Positions 23,183 through 32,879 of a stretch of 32,879 nucleotides of DNA are shown piece by piece (position 1 is the first letter of the stretch; the number at the start of each line of letters is the position of its first letter). The notes under the pieces are model-generated. The model saw only the letters and a program-made list of their open reading frames with translations, did no database searches and was not told the DNA's origin. The DNA comes from Sulfurospirillaceae bacterium (GTDB lineage: Bacteria; Campylobacterota; Campylobacteria; Campylobacterales; Sulfurospirillaceae). The stretch spans positions 1 to 32,879 of the forward strand of contig JAQUVE010000014.1 of NCBI GenBank assembly GCA_028693565.1. Direction: 5' to 3'. The translations under genes and the position numbers were made by a program.

Positions 23183-25234
23183 ATGATCAAACCACTTCTT
23201 ATAGAAATCGGCGTTGAAGAGCTTCCGGCGATTCCTTTTTTAAAAGAACTTCCTAATATTGAAAACCTATGGCTCAGTATTTTAGAAAAATATGCACTTG
23301 CTTGTCATTTTGAATTTTATTATACACCGCGAAGACTTGTGCTCTGGCATAATGAATTTCCAGTAGCACAAAACGCACGAGAAGAAGAGTTTTTTGGCGC
23401 TCCTTTAACTGTTGCATTAAAAGATGGTGAACCAACAGCAGCAGCATTAGGTTTTGCTAAAAAATGTGGTGTAGATTTCTCGGATGTTACGACTAGTTTA
23501 AAAGAGGGTAAAGAAGTCCTTTATTATAAAAAAATGGTTGCAGGGCAAGCCGCTAAAAACTTAATTCAGGTGATGCTTGAAGAGTTTATCAAAGGGCTAA
23601 ATTTTGGAAAATCAATGCGCTGGGGCTTTTTAGAAGAGAGTTTTATCCGCCCGATTCGATGGATTGGTTGTATGCTAGGAGATGAGCAAGTCCCTTTTAC
23701 GCTTTATAATGTTACTTCTACGGCTTCATCTTATCCGCACCGAAGTGTTTCGTATGAGCCGTTTACGTATGCTTTTGCGGGTGATTATTTTGAAAACCTT
23801 GCCAAGCGAGGCGTTATCTTGTATCCCGCTAAACGGCAAGAGCTTATCTTAGAACAATTTAAAGCGATTGAAGCCAAAGAGGGTGTTCATATTGAGATTG
23901 ATGAAGATTTATTGGCGGAAGTAGTTGCTATTACAGAGTATCCAAAAGCATTGATTGGAAGTTTTGAAGAGCGTTTTTTACGACTTCCTCCAGAAGTTAT
24001 TATTACTTCGATGAAAGAGAATCAACGCTATTTTCCTGTTTTTAAAAATGGAGTTTTAAGTAACCACTTTATCGTTGTTTCGAATGCTATTAGTGATGAT
24101 TATGCTTTGATTGTCAAAGGAAATGAAAAAGTATTACGCGCGAGATTGAGTGATGCACTTTTCTTTCTAGACAATGACTTAAAAAATGGCCTTTCCTTTG
24201 AAGGTTTAAAAGATGTCGTTTATCTTGATGGTTTAGGTTCAATCTTTGATAAAGAATTCCGTGAAAAGAATATTGCTTCTTTTTTAGCTAAAAAATATAT
24301 GACACAGCTGCAAGCCGAAAATGCTTCTTTTGAACCCACTAAGTTAGAATCATTACTCAGTCGTGCCGTCTTGTTGAGTAAGTGTGACCTGCTCAGTGAA
24401 ATGGTGTATGAATTTACGGAACTTCAAGGCTTGATGGGGTATTACTATGCCACACAAATGCAAGAAGAAGCAATTGTTTGTTTAGCGATTAAAGAGCAGT
24501 ATTTACCTAAAAGTGAAGAGAGTGAACTGCCAAGTAGCCTCTTTAGTGCCATTGTAGCGCTTTCGTATAAACTTGATTCCCTGTTAGCTCTTTTTAGTAT
24601 CAATAAAATCCCAACTGGCACCAAAGATCCGTATGCTCTTAGGCGCGCAGTCAATGGTATTATTAAAATAGTACTGGAAAAAAGAGTGAGCTTTGATATA
24701 AGGCGTGACTTGAATGATTTGAGTGTTTATTATAAAGGTTTTGATTTAACGACACTTGAAACGTTCTTTTTGGAGAGAATGTATCAATTTTTTGATGTTA
24801 ATCCTTCAATCGTTAAAGCGGTTATCAATAGCGGAGAGAGGGATATTGTCATTTTGTCCGATAAGATAAATGCATTAGCGACAATCGTTTCAAATGAAGG
24901 TTTTAAAGAGATGTTTTCAACGTTTAAACGGGTTGCTAACATTATTAAAAGTTTAGACCTAGCAGATAATATCGTCATTAATGAAGCCTTATTTGATTCT
25001 GAATTTGAACAAAAACTTTTTTCTGAATTTACAAAAGTAACACAAACTTCGTATGCAAGCTTTGAAGAGAATCTTGATGCTTTGTTCGCTCTAAAACCTT
25101 TTATTGATGCTTTTTTTGACAATGTAATGGTAAATACTGACGAGATAAACGTAAGAACAAATCGTCAAAATCTCATCGTTTCTATTTATACTGCATTTAA
25201 GTCTATTGCAGATATCAAAGAGATTAGTATTTGA
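23183..25234 (+). CDS. glyS: Glycyl-tRNA synthetase beta subunit
   Basis: The beta subunit of the bacterial heterotetrameric GlyRS charges tRNA-Gly together with the alpha subunit GlyQ, which is not in this window. It has 683 residues, the family length. Recognisable parts are the N-terminal LLIEIGVEELPA, GKSMRWGFLEESFIRPIRWI near residues 139-158, the TSMKENQRYFPV motif near 274-285, and the TKDPYALRRAVNGI motif near 479-492. No internal stop or frameshift was seen. Having glyQ and glyS unlinked is normal in Campylobacterota. Confidence 0.96.
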   Translation: MIKPLLIEIGVEELPAIPFLKELPNIENLWLSILEKYALACHFEFYYTPRRLVLWHNEFPVAQNAREEEFFGAPLTVALKDGEPTAAALGFAKKCGVDFSDVTTSLKEGKEVLYYKKMVAGQAAKNLIQVMLEEFIKGLNFGKSMRWGFLEESFIRPIRWIGCMLGDEQVPFTLYNVTSTASSYPHRSVSYEPFTYAFAGDYFENLAKRGVILYPAKRQELILEQFKAIEAKEGVHIEIDEDLLAEVVAITEYPKALIGSFEERFLRLPPEVIITSMKENQRYFPVFKNGVLSNHFIVVSNAISDDYALIVKGNEKVLRARLSDALFFLDNDLKNGLSFEGLKDVVYLDGLGSIFDKEFREKNIASFLAKKYMTQLQAENASFEPTKLESLLSRAVLLSKCDLLSEMVYEFTELQGLMGYYYATQMQEEAIVCLAIKEQYLPKSEESELPSSLFSAIVALSYKLDSLLALFSINKIPTGTKDPYALRRAVNGIIKIVLEKRVSFDIRRDLNDLSVYYKGFDLTTLETFFLERMYQFFDVNPSIVKAVINSGERDIVILSDKINALATIVSNEGFKEMFSTFKRVANIIKSLDLADNIVINEALFDSEFEQKLFSEFTKVTQTSYASFEENLDALFALKPFIDAFFDNVMVNTDEINVRTNRQNLIVSIYTAFKSIADIKEISI

Positions 25235-25311
25235 TAAGAGGTGCTATATACTTCTTGTGATAGTTTACGTACATATTACAATAAAGATGAGATTAAGTTT
25301 TTTTAAGGCAC

Positions 25312-25345
25312 AATAGTTAGGTAAAATAAAATTTATCTAACTATT
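25312..25345. promoter_or_regulatory. AT-rich 14-bp palindrome before the PAS-GGDEF-EAL gene
   Basis: Arms 25312-25325 and 25332-25345 are complementary over 14 pairs (one G-T wobble) around an ATAAAA loop, ending 25 bases before the start codon. No T-tract follows, so an operator or a leader hairpin is more likely than a terminator. The rest of the 136-base gap after glyS is AT-rich and shows nothing else specific. Confidence 0.5.
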
Positions 25346-25370
25346 AAACCAACATAAGAAAAACACATCA

Positions 25371-27977
25371 ATGTCATCTCATAAGCGTATCAAATATTTT
25401 AAACAGATAGCCATACTACTCACATTTTTTTGGACTATTTTAACTGTTGCTTTTGTTGGGTATCAATTTTACAATGAAAAGCAGCATATCTTAGATAGTT
25501 CTAAGCAAAAGATTAAAGGTGTAGGGGATGAGTCTGTCGCTTTTATTTATTGGGCATATGAAGAAAAAGCGAAAATACTGAGCAATGAGCAAAAATATAC
25601 CTTACAGCCACTTTCACATAATGCACAACAGATCAATACTCTCTTATCACACAACATTGAACTGAACAATGCTCTTGAAAATGGAAAACCATTTGGTCTT
25701 TTTGTTACATTAGGCGAGCAAACATTTGCGGTAACACTATTACCAATGAAAGGAATCACCGGAAGAGTTGATGGTTATTTAATAGCCTATCAGCCTGATA
25801 ATACACCGCTATTGCTAAGACGTGATTTTCTAATTTCTATCATTTTAAACGCCCTTGGCGCTATTATTGTTACCAGTTTATTACTCGTCTTAGTACAACG
25901 TACACGGTTGATTGAACAAGAGCGCAATGAACTTGAAGTCATTACCGATACTATGATGGAGGGAATGTACACGATTGACATCGAAGGGAAAATACTTCAA
26001 ATCAATGCAAGAGCCCTAGAAATTTTAGGATACACACGTGAGGAGTTAATAGGGAAAGAAGCACACAGTACTTTTCATTCCCATAGTTTAAATCAACACG
26101 TTTCTTTGCAAGATTGTCCTCTTTTTAGAGCACTGCAAGCAGGTGAAGCCTTTAATGGTGAAGAACAGTACTATACGTGTAAAGACGCTCATATGATCCC
26201 TGTTGAAATTCATGGACAGCCTCTTTTTAAAGAAGGTATTGTTACATGTATGGTAACAACCTTTCGTGATTTAAGTGGTCAAAGAGCATCTGATGCTCAA
26301 ATGAAACTCCTCTATCATGCCCTTGAAACAACAACCAATGCTATAGTCATCACTAACAAAGATGCTCTCGTTGAGTGGGCAAATCCAGCATTTGAAGACT
26401 TAACAGGGTATACCATTGCCGAAGCTATTGGTAAAAAGCCTAGTGAACTTGTACGTTCAGGAGAGCAAAATCAACAGTTTTATGAACAAATGTGGTCAAC
26501 GATTCTTGCGAAAGAGGCATGGCATGGAGAAGTGATAAATCGCAAAAAAAATGGCCAACTCTATTATGAAGAGCTATCTATCACCTCTGTTTTAAACCAA
26601 CAAAACAATATAGAACATTTTGTGGCTATCAAACAAGATATTAGCAATCGTAAACAAAGTGAAGATGCTGTTCATAAATTAGCATTTTATGATTCATTAA
26701 CACAGCTACCGCATCGCCGTCTTTTGTTAGAACATTTAGACAAAGCCATTTCCCATACCAAAAGAGCCAATACCTATGGTGCTGTTTTCTTTTTAGATAT
26801 TGATTATTTTAAAAAAATTAACGATACGTATGGGCATGCCATCGGAGATCTTTTACTCCAATCTGTGGCTGTTCGCCTTAATAGTCTTATTCGTATTGAA
26901 GATACTCTTTCGCGTTTTGGAGGTGATGAATTTGTCATCTTAATTGAAAATCTGGGAAGTAACTCTTCTATGGCTGCAATACATAGTAGGACCATTGCTA
27001 AATCTATCCATGATGCGATGCAACAACCTTTTGAATTAGAAGGACATTTGCGGCATATCACAATGAGTATAGGTATCACTCTTTTTCATGACATGCAAGA
27101 ATCCAAAGAAGATATTTTAAAACACGCTGATATGGCACTGTATAAAGCAAAAGCTTCGGGGCGAAATACAACACGTTTTTACGATAATCAAATGCAAGAA
27201 GCACTTGAACTACGTGCCAATCTTGAAGATGATATCCATCTTGCCTTAACCAACAATCAATTCGTACTCTATTACCAACCTAAATTAGATGATCATAAAA
27301 CAATCCTTGGCGCAGAGCTTCTTTTACGTTGGCAGCACCCTAGTCAAGGGTTAATTCCACCTAATGAATTTTTGCCAATAGCCCAAGATTTTGGTTTAAT
27401 AGAAAAAATTGGTCTGTTTGTATTAGAGCATGCTTCAAAGCAACTCCAAGAGTGGAATACTAAGACAACCTCCCATCTAAGCTTATCCGTTAATATAAGC
27501 TCTCAAGAGCTTGAACAAGAGAATTTTGTATCTAAGTTATTGGCGTTATTTGCCCATAATTATGACGATTTAAAAAGGCTTACACTCGAACTTTCTGAAT
27601 CAACAATACTGAAAACCAACCCCTATATTTTTACGGTTATACAAACATTGCATCAAAAAGGTGTAAAATTTGCTATAGATAATTTTGGAGCAGGCTATGT
27701 CTCCTTAAATACCTTGAAAAATTTACCTATTGATGAAGTCAAAATAGATAAGTCCCTCATCAAAGCTTTAGATGGCACAAAAGATGCAACATCTATTATC
27801 AATGCGATGATGGCAATTGGAGAAAGTTTTGGATTGCACACGGTAGCAGAAGGCATTGAAACCTTGACACAAATGGAAACGCTCGTTTTAGAAGGTTGTG
27901 ATACATTTCAAGGATTTTTATTAGGAAAACCTCTTCCTTTTGAAAATTTCAAATCTCTTTTGGAGCCAAAATGCTGA
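25371..27977 (+). CDS. Membrane PAS-PAS-GGDEF-EAL protein; GGDEF intact, EAL degenerate
   Basis: An 868-residue inner-membrane signalling protein. TM1 is about 12-32, a periplasmic part of about 115 residues follows, and TM2 is about 152-176. Two PAS domains span about 187-305 and 312-428. GGDEF at 517-521 has the RxxD inhibition site at 508-511, so active diguanylate cyclase is expected. The EAL domain is altered: the signature is Glu649-Leu-Leu, and the metal-binding DDFGTG reads Asp770-Asn771-Phe-Gly-Ala-Gly. Other residues (NIS, ELSES, KIDKS, AEGIET) remain. Phosphodiesterase activity is therefore probably weak or absent. The gene overlaps the reading frame of the downstream peroxidase region and starts a three-gene run with the peroxidase and a complementary GGDEF-EAL gene. 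Confidence 0.92.
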   Translation: MSSHKRIKYFKQIAILLTFFWTILTVAFVGYQFYNEKQHILDSSKQKIKGVGDESVAFIYWAYEEKAKILSNEQKYTLQPLSHNAQQINTLLSHNIELNNALENGKPFGLFVTLGEQTFAVTLLPMKGITGRVDGYLIAYQPDNTPLLLRRDFLISIILNALGAIIVTSLLLVLVQRTRLIEQERNELEVITDTMMEGMYTIDIEGKILQINARALEILGYTREELIGKEAHSTFHSHSLNQHVSLQDCPLFRALQAGEAFNGEEQYYTCKDAHMIPVEIHGQPLFKEGIVTCMVTTFRDLSGQRASDAQMKLLYHALETTTNAIVITNKDALVEWANPAFEDLTGYTIAEAIGKKPSELVRSGEQNQQFYEQMWSTILAKEAWHGEVINRKKNGQLYYEELSITSVLNQQNNIEHFVAIKQDISNRKQSEDAVHKLAFYDSLTQLPHRRLLLEHLDKAISHTKRANTYGAVFFLDIDYFKKINDTYGHAIGDLLLQSVAVRLNSLIRIEDTLSRFGGDEFVILIENLGSNSSMAAIHSRTIAKSIHDAMQQPFELEGHLRHITMSIGITLFHDMQESKEDILKHADMALYKAKASGRNTTRFYDNQMQEALELRANLEDDIHLALTNNQFVLYYQPKLDDHKTILGAELLLRWQHPSQGLIPPNEFLPIAQDFGLIEKIGLFVLEHASKQLQEWNTKTTSHLSLSVNISSQELEQENFVSKLLALFAHNYDDLKRLTLELSESTILKTNPYIFTVIQTLHQKGVKFAIDNFGAGYVSLNTLKNLPIDEVKIDKSLIKALDGTKDATSIINAMMAIGESFGLHTVAEGIETLTQMETLVLEGCDTFQGFLLGKPLPFENFKSLLEPKC

Positions 27978-28009
27978 CTATTTTTAGATTATTAATCGTT
28001 AGGGACATG

Positions 28010-28930
28010 ATGAAACTAATGCTCTTTATACCTTTTTTCTTTACCCTATTTGCTTATGCCAATGAGCCTATAACACCTATCCCTCAATCAATTGCATATG
28101 ATAAAGAAAAAGCTCTTTTAGGAAAAAAACTGTTTTTTGATACTATCTTATCGAAAGATAAAACGCTCTCTTGTGCATCATGCCACTCCTTTTTACACGG
28201 TGGAGCAGATGGCAGAAAAGTTTCTATAGGCGTCAACCAAGCCCAAGGAGTCCTAAACTCACCAACTGTTTTTAATGCTGTTTTTAATTTTTCCCAATTT
28301 TGGAATGGTAGAGCAAAAGACCTCAATGAACAAGCTTTAGGACCTATTCACAACCCTATTGAGATGGGTTTATCTCTTGAAGAAGCCGTGCAACGATTGC
28401 AACAAGACACCTATTATCATCAGGCATTTATGGCTATTACAAAAAAATCAACGATTACGCAAGATGATCTTGCGCACATGATTGCAGAATTTGAAAAAAC
28501 ACTTATCACTCCAAATTCAAAATTTGATCGCTACCTTATGGGTAAAGAGACACTGAATGAACAAGAGCTAAAAGGCTATACACTGTTTAAAACATTAGGG
28601 TGTATTACATGCCACAATGGTGTTAATATTGGTGCTAACTCTTACCAAAAAATGGGATCCATCATACCTTTAGAGCGTGATACCCCTATTGATGACCGTT
28701 ATGCGATCACCAAACGAGAAATGGATAAAAATGTCTTTAAAGTACCTACCCTTCGTAATATCGCATTAACGGCACCTTACTTTCATGATGGCAGTGTTCC
28801 AACGTTGTATGAAGCAATTACAAAAATGCTTTATCACAACCTTGGCATTGAACTGACCAATGAAACTATTGATGCTTTAGTTGCTTTTTTAAATACACTA
28901 ACCGGTGACATACCATCAGGTGATCAATAA
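28010..28930 (+). CDS. Periplasmic dihaem cytochrome c peroxidase
   Basis: This enzyme reduces hydrogen peroxide to water with electrons from periplasmic cytochromes. It has 306 residues, the usual length of the MacA/CcpA type. A signal peptide (about 1-17, ending FAYA) is followed by haem 1 motif CASCH at 55-59 and haem 2 motif CITCH at 198-202. Other family features are the NPIEMG segment with Glu118, His63 in FLHGGADG, Met215 near the second haem and RNIALTAPYFHDGS near 249-262. ATG 28010 is chosen: AGGGA precedes it and the signal peptide starts there; a start at 27971 would add 13 unrelated residues. It lies between two GGDEF-EAL genes, with 1 base before the next start. Confidence 0.92.
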   Translation: MKLMLFIPFFFTLFAYANEPITPIPQSIAYDKEKALLGKKLFFDTILSKDKTLSCASCHSFLHGGADGRKVSIGVNQAQGVLNSPTVFNAVFNFSQFWNGRAKDLNEQALGPIHNPIEMGLSLEEAVQRLQQDTYYHQAFMAITKKSTITQDDLAHMIAEFEKTLITPNSKFDRYLMGKETLNEQELKGYTLFKTLGCITCHNGVNIGANSYQKMGSIIPLERDTPIDDRYAITKREMDKNVFKVPTLRNIALTAPYFHDGSVPTLYEAITKMLYHNLGIELTNETIDALVAFLNTLTGDIPSGDQ

Positions 28931-28931
28931 G

Positions 28932-30980
28932 ATGCGTATCTCTCAAAAACTTCTCTTAACCTTTATTTTAGGGCTATTAGCGCTGGTCTCTCTTTTTGTA
29001 TTTAATGCCTTTTCGCACCGTTATTTTACAGACCGTAATTACATTGAATTACAATTTAAATCCATTGAAATTGCTGAGAAAAAATTAGACTATGAAATTT
29101 TACACAATACTTTTTTTCTTTATGTCAATCAAGATATTCTTAATCAGCAAATAGAAGATATAAAAGCCATGCTTGCTAACTTTTATACAATTCACGGGAT
29201 GATCCATAAGCACCAACAAACCCTTTTAGCATTGGAAGAACATACCTTGGCTTTTGATAAAAAAATTCAAGCTATTTATGATTTTCAAACCAAAAACTCT
29301 GTGGTTAAAAACGCTACCGCAGCCATTGTAACATTGCAAGAAAATCTTTTTAAAGCTGAGACAACCACTCATCCAAGCGACAGAAAAGTACTAGCGATGA
29401 TTAACAACATTGCTGGTACAATTTTATTGGCAAAAAATGCACAAGATGTACAAATTATGAACACGATACATCATGATATTGATACCCTTTCAAAATACCA
29501 ATTTGAAAATGAGCATACTATGAAGCTTGCGAGAACTGCGCTATTTCATTTTAAAGTAATTATCGAAGCCTATCCACAATTTATCACCATTATGACGCAG
29601 ATTAACGATCCAAAATTGATGGAAACATTAAACCGCGCCAAAACACTTTTTATCAATGAATCTGAAGTACAACTCCAATCTATTACTCAATTTTCACATC
29701 TTTTGGTCTTTTTGTATATTATTAGTATTGGACTTATCACCTTTTTCTTAATAAAAAGCGAAAAAGAGTCTCGCCTTGATACACTGACACAATTGGGTAA
29801 CCGAAAAGCTTATGAAGATCGAATCACTCGCAATCATAAATCCTATGCACTGATTTTGATTAATATTAAGAAATTTAAACATTACAATGATTTTTACGGT
29901 ATTCACGAAGGCGATAAATTGCTACAAGCAACCGCTAAGCGCATTCTTTCTATCCCCTTCCATGAAGTCAACCCAACGTTTTACCGTCTTGGGGCAGATG
30001 ACTTTGGTATTTTATTTGAGCTCAAAGCAAAACACCGCCTTTTACATATAGCACAGCACGTTTTAGACACTTTTTCTAAAGAGCCTATTATGATTGATGG
30101 TGAAATTCGAACACCTTCCATCGCAGTGGTAGCTTCTTCTACCTCTCCCTTGCTTGAAACTGCCGATATGGTGTTAAAAAGTAAACAACAGAGCAATCCA
30201 ACACTTTACCATGAAGGCTTTAATTTACGTGAAATCATTAAAGATAATGTCACTAAAGTGAGAGAACTCAAAGAGGCTCTTGAAAAAAACCGTATTGTTC
30301 CTTTTTACCAACCTATTGTTTCAGCCCATACGCATAAAATTCAAAAATACGAAGTTTTAGCACGCATTATACTTGCTGACAACCAGCCTTATACTATTTT
30401 TCCATATTTGCGAATTGCTAAAGAATCCAATCTTTATGGTGAACTAACACGCACAATTATCCAACAAAGCTTCACCGCATTAGCCCATAGTGATAAAGAT
30501 TTTTCAGTTAATATCTCTATCAATGATATTTTAAATCAAGAAACGGTCGCAATGATTTGTACGATGCTAGAGCGTTATAAATACATCGGACAAAGAGTTA
30601 TTTTCGAAATTTTAGAAAGCGAATCGATTGAAGACTATGATGCTATCAGACAATTTATTACCAAAGTTAGAACCTATGGGTGTCGCATTGCGGTGGATGA
30701 TTTTGGAAGTGGGTATTCCAATTTTGCACATATTCTTAATCTCTCTATTGACATTATAAAAATAGATGGCTCTCTTATTAAAAATATTGACACGGATGCT
30801 AAAGCGAATACGATTGTAGAAACAATTATCAGCTTCGCACGCAATGCTTCTATTCGAACCGTTGCTGAATATGTACACACAGAAGCGGTTAAGCATCATG
30901 TTGAAAACTTGCAGGTGGATGAATTACAAGGGTTTTATTTTTATGAACCTTCTGCTGTTCCTATAAATCACATAAACTAA
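28932..30980 (+). CDS. Membrane GGDEF-EAL protein; GGDEF degenerate, EAL intact
   Basis: A 682-residue inner-membrane protein. TM1 is about 7-27, a long helical periplasmic region about 28-255 follows, and TM2 is about 256-274. The GGDEF site reads Gly354-Ala-Asp-Asp-Phe and no RxxD site is present, so cyclase activity is unlikely. The EAL domain keeps the key residues: Glu474 (EVL), Asn527 in SVNIS, Glu in FEILES, Asp589/Asp590 in DDFGSGYSN, Lys610 in IKIDGS, Glu646 and Gln666. It is predicted to be a c-di-GMP phosphodiesterase. ATG 28932 follows the peroxidase stop by one base, with AGGTGA upstream; a GTG-like reading from 28905 is less likely. Both partners in the run suggest opposing outputs. 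Confidence 0.9.
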   Translation: MRISQKLLLTFILGLLALVSLFVFNAFSHRYFTDRNYIELQFKSIEIAEKKLDYEILHNTFFLYVNQDILNQQIEDIKAMLANFYTIHGMIHKHQQTLLALEEHTLAFDKKIQAIYDFQTKNSVVKNATAAIVTLQENLFKAETTTHPSDRKVLAMINNIAGTILLAKNAQDVQIMNTIHHDIDTLSKYQFENEHTMKLARTALFHFKVIIEAYPQFITIMTQINDPKLMETLNRAKTLFINESEVQLQSITQFSHLLVFLYIISIGLITFFLIKSEKESRLDTLTQLGNRKAYEDRITRNHKSYALILINIKKFKHYNDFYGIHEGDKLLQATAKRILSIPFHEVNPTFYRLGADDFGILFELKAKHRLLHIAQHVLDTFSKEPIMIDGEIRTPSIAVVASSTSPLLETADMVLKSKQQSNPTLYHEGFNLREIIKDNVTKVRELKEALEKNRIVPFYQPIVSAHTHKIQKYEVLARIILADNQPYTIFPYLRIAKESNLYGELTRTIIQQSFTALAHSDKDFSVNISINDILNQETVAMICTMLERYKYIGQRVIFEILESESIEDYDAIRQFITKVRTYGCRIAVDDFGSGYSNFAHILNLSIDIIKIDGSLIKNIDTDAKANTIVETIISFARNASIRTVAEYVHTEAVKHHVENLQVDELQGFYFYEPSAVPINHIN

Positions 30981-31054
30981 TCCATCATTATTTCGTAACC
31001 AATTTGTAGTGTTTTGGCGTTAGAATTGTCAAAATATTCACTAAGGTTCCTTCC

Positions 31055-32879
31055 GTGCTTTTTAAAACAAAAATTATGCTAGCCGTTTCATTTCTTATGT
31101 TTTTCAGTTTAGTCTCTTTTGGTCTTTTCACCTACATCGACACAAAAAAAAATAGTGTTCATCAAATTGAATCCAGTTTAACAACAACAAGTCGCTCCTT
31201 TGCAGATTATATTGATCTTCTTTTGCATACTAAAAAAGAAAATATTATTAGCGCTGCACAATATTTTAAAGATATAGATATACGATCTTTACATGAAATG
31301 ACTGAAAAACTCAAAGAAACCACACATATCTTGAGTGGAATTGATACGTATGTTGGATTTGAAGATGGAGGAATGATTTGGGGAAGTGAAAAAGCCAGAC
31401 CACAAGGGTATGACCCACGAAAACGCCCTTGGTATCAAAAAGCCAAAGAGACGAAAAAAATCTCTATGACGGATGCCTATGTTGATGCTACCAATCAAAC
31501 ACTGATGATTACTATCATGATTCCTATCTATAATGATGACAAAGAATTTACGGGAGTATTAGGTGTTGATATTAGTCTTGAAAGTCTCACAAAAGCTATT
31601 TCTGATATTAATCTATCCGGCGGTTATGGTATTATAGAAGATACACAAGGCATTATCATTGCGCATCCACAGAAAAAATTTATAGGTCAAAAGCTCTCTT
31701 CTATCGCCCCTAACTTAACCAAACAATTTAATGATACAAAAAATGGGATCATCAACTATACCTACAATCATCTCGATAAATTATACGCTTATGCTCTTTC
31801 GGATGAAAGTGGTTGGAGGGTAGGAATAGCTTATGATAAATCAACCTCTTATGCTTTTTTAAATAATCAAATACTCAAATTATGTTTAATGGGTTTTGGA
31901 ATGCTTTTTCTTTCATTGATAATTATGCGTATTATGATAAGAGCTCTTTTAAATCCACTCAATAGACTCGGCGAGATAGCATGTGAGCTATCCAGTGCAG
32001 AAGGTGATTTGAGACAAAGACTTGAAGTCAATGCACAAGATGAATTTGGAAAAGTTGCAGAAAATATTAATAGCTTTATCGCAAAACTGCATGAAATTGT
32101 TCAAAACTCAAAAAATATCAGCCATGAAAATGCTTCTATTTCTGAAGAGCTTTCACGCACAGCATCAGAAGTCGTACGTAACGCTAGTGCTGAATCACAT
32201 ATTATTCATGAAACAAAAGAAGAAGGGCTTGCATTAACCCAAAGTATTCAAATCTCTGTTGAAAAAGCAAAAACCTCTCAAAATGTTTTAAAGCGCACGC
32301 AAACTGATATTGACACTGTTAAAACACAGGTTGAACAGCTTGAACAAACAATGCAAATAACGGCTATTAAAGAACAAGAGTTAGTTCAAAAATTAAACCA
32401 CGTAGGTGAAAATGCCAACGATATTAAAAATATTTTAGGTATTATCAAAGACATCGCGGATCAAACCAACCTTTTAGCGCTCAATGCAGCCATTGAAGCT
32501 GCACGTGCGGGAGAACATGGCAGAGGCTTTGCTGTTGTAGCAGATGAAGTAAGAAAATTGGCCGAGCGTACACAAAAAAGCTTAAGCGAAATCGATACTA
32601 CCATTAACGTTGTCGTTCAATCTATCATGGATACGAATACTGATATTACGTGCAATGCTAAAGAAATTCAAGACTTAGCCACCATCACGACAACGCTTCA
32701 AGATGGTATAGCACATATTGACACGGTCATCTTACAAACTATTCATGATACACATCATTCTGTTGAAAATTTTATCGATACTTCTTTGAAGATTCAACAT
32801 ATGGTTGAAGAAGTGGGAAAAATCAATCTTATTTCAAAAGAAAATGTTTTAAGCATCGACAACGTTTCACAAGCATCTG
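31055..32879 (+). CDS. dCache chemoreceptor (methyl-accepting chemotaxis protein), C-terminus cut by window end
   Basis: A membrane chemoreceptor; 608 codons are present and the gene runs off the window. TM1 is about 9-27, the periplasmic dCache_1 domain about 35-265, TM2 about 271-292, then HAMP and the signalling domain with the tip motif [20 protein letters not shown] and [14 protein letters not shown]. The sensor has Tyr119, Arg124, Trp126, Tyr127 ([10 protein letters not shown]), Tyr142 and Asp172 (GVLGVDISL), in the spacing of the amino-acid-binding dCache_1AA motif (as in PctA), so an amino-acid ligand is predicted. Start GTG 31055 follows AAGG by 8 bases; ATG 31076 lacks an RBS. The 74-base gap before it shows no clear promoter, so it may be read from the upstream run. 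Confidence 0.92.
   Translation, partial: MLFKTKIMLAVSFLMFFSLVSFGLFTYIDTKKNSVHQIESSLTTTSRSFADYIDLLLHTKKENIISAAQYFKDIDIRSLHEMTEKLKETTHILSGIDTYVGFEDGGMIWGSEKARPQGYDPRKRPWYQKAKETKKISMTDAYVDATNQTLMITIMIPIYNDDKEFTGVLGVDISLESLTKAISDINLSGGYGIIEDTQGIIIAHPQKKFIGQKLSSIAPNLTKQFNDTKNGIINYTYNHLDKLYAYALSDESGWRVGIAYDKSTSYAFLNNQILKLCLMGFGMLFLSLIIMRIMIRALLNPLNRLGEIACELSSAEGDLRQRLEVNAQDEFGKVAENINSFIAKLHEIVQNSKNISHENASISEELSRTASEVVRNASAESHIIHETKEEGLALTQSIQISVEKAKTSQNVLKRTQTDIDTVKTQVEQLEQTMQITAIKEQELVQKLNHVGENANDIKNILGIIKDIADQTNLLALNAAIEAARAGEHGRGFAVVADEVRKLAERTQKSLSEIDTTINVVVQSIMDTNTDITCNAKEIQDLATITTTLQDGIAHIDTVILQTIHDTHHSVENFIDTSLKIQHMVEEVGKINLISKENVLSIDNVSQAS

Noticed and set aside
1-32879. CRISPR arrays, tRNA or rRNA genes, insertion sequences, prophage
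   Set aside because: No regular direct repeats, cloverleaf-like GGTTCGAATCC segments, rRNA cores, transposase motifs or phage structural genes were recognised in the reading.

Overview
The window looks like one chromosomal contig from an AT-rich campylobacterotan (epsilonproteobacterium), most likely Sulfurospirillum or a close relative. The evidence is a Campylobacter-like gene chain (small TPR protein, CiaD-like protein, cca, purU), a bacterial two-subunit-type glyS, extended -10 promoters with poor -35 boxes, a dense set of signalling proteins, and an arsenate-respiration locus. The first 10 bases match the end of an Illumina adapter, so the left edge is an assembly artefact and the first gene is cut there. 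The right edge cuts a chemoreceptor gene.

Region 1 (1-10080) is an arsenic island. On the minus strand, a compact operon encodes ArsC (thioredoxin-type arsenate reductase), a CDF metal exporter and an ArsP/YraQ-type permease. It has a near-consensus sigma70 promoter overlapped by a long perfect palindrome. Next come arrS-arrK-arrR (minus strand): a periplasmic PhnD/AioX-like binding protein with a single cysteine, a histidine kinase and an NtrC-type activator, joined by ATGA overlaps. Divergent from them are arrC-arrA-arrB (plus strand): an NrfD-like quinol oxidase subunit, a Tat-exported molybdopterin subunit and a four-cluster Fe-S subunit. A clear -24/-12 sigma54 promoter precedes arrC, which fits control by ArrR. 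The inferred circuit is that the binding protein senses oxyanion or arsenite, ArrK and ArrR pass the signal, and sigma54 turns on the respiratory reductase. Two residue changes stand out: one cluster ligand in ArrB is Asp instead of Cys, and a lysine position lining the arsenate pocket in ArrA is Glu.

Region 2 (10130-18196) is housekeeping: a LysE/RhtB exporter with a lone ABC ATPase, then a translationally coupled chain leuD-leuB-TPR-ciaD-like-cca-purU, then trmL, a SIMPL-domain secreted protein and a BaiN/HI0933-type flavoprotein.

Region 3 (18208-32879) is dominated by signalling: three membrane GGDEF-EAL proteins and a dCache chemoreceptor. Set among them are ppnP, a beta-carbonic anhydrase, a secreted EEP-family phosphodiesterase, a small DUF2892-like membrane protein, glyS and a dihaem cytochrome c peroxidase. 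The last two GGDEF-EAL proteins flank the peroxidase gene in one tight run and have complementary degeneracy: one keeps GGDEF and has an eroded EAL domain, the other has an eroded GGDEF and keeps EAL.

No gap without a gene exceeds 300 bases. I saw no rRNA, tRNA, CRISPR array, insertion sequence or phage gene.
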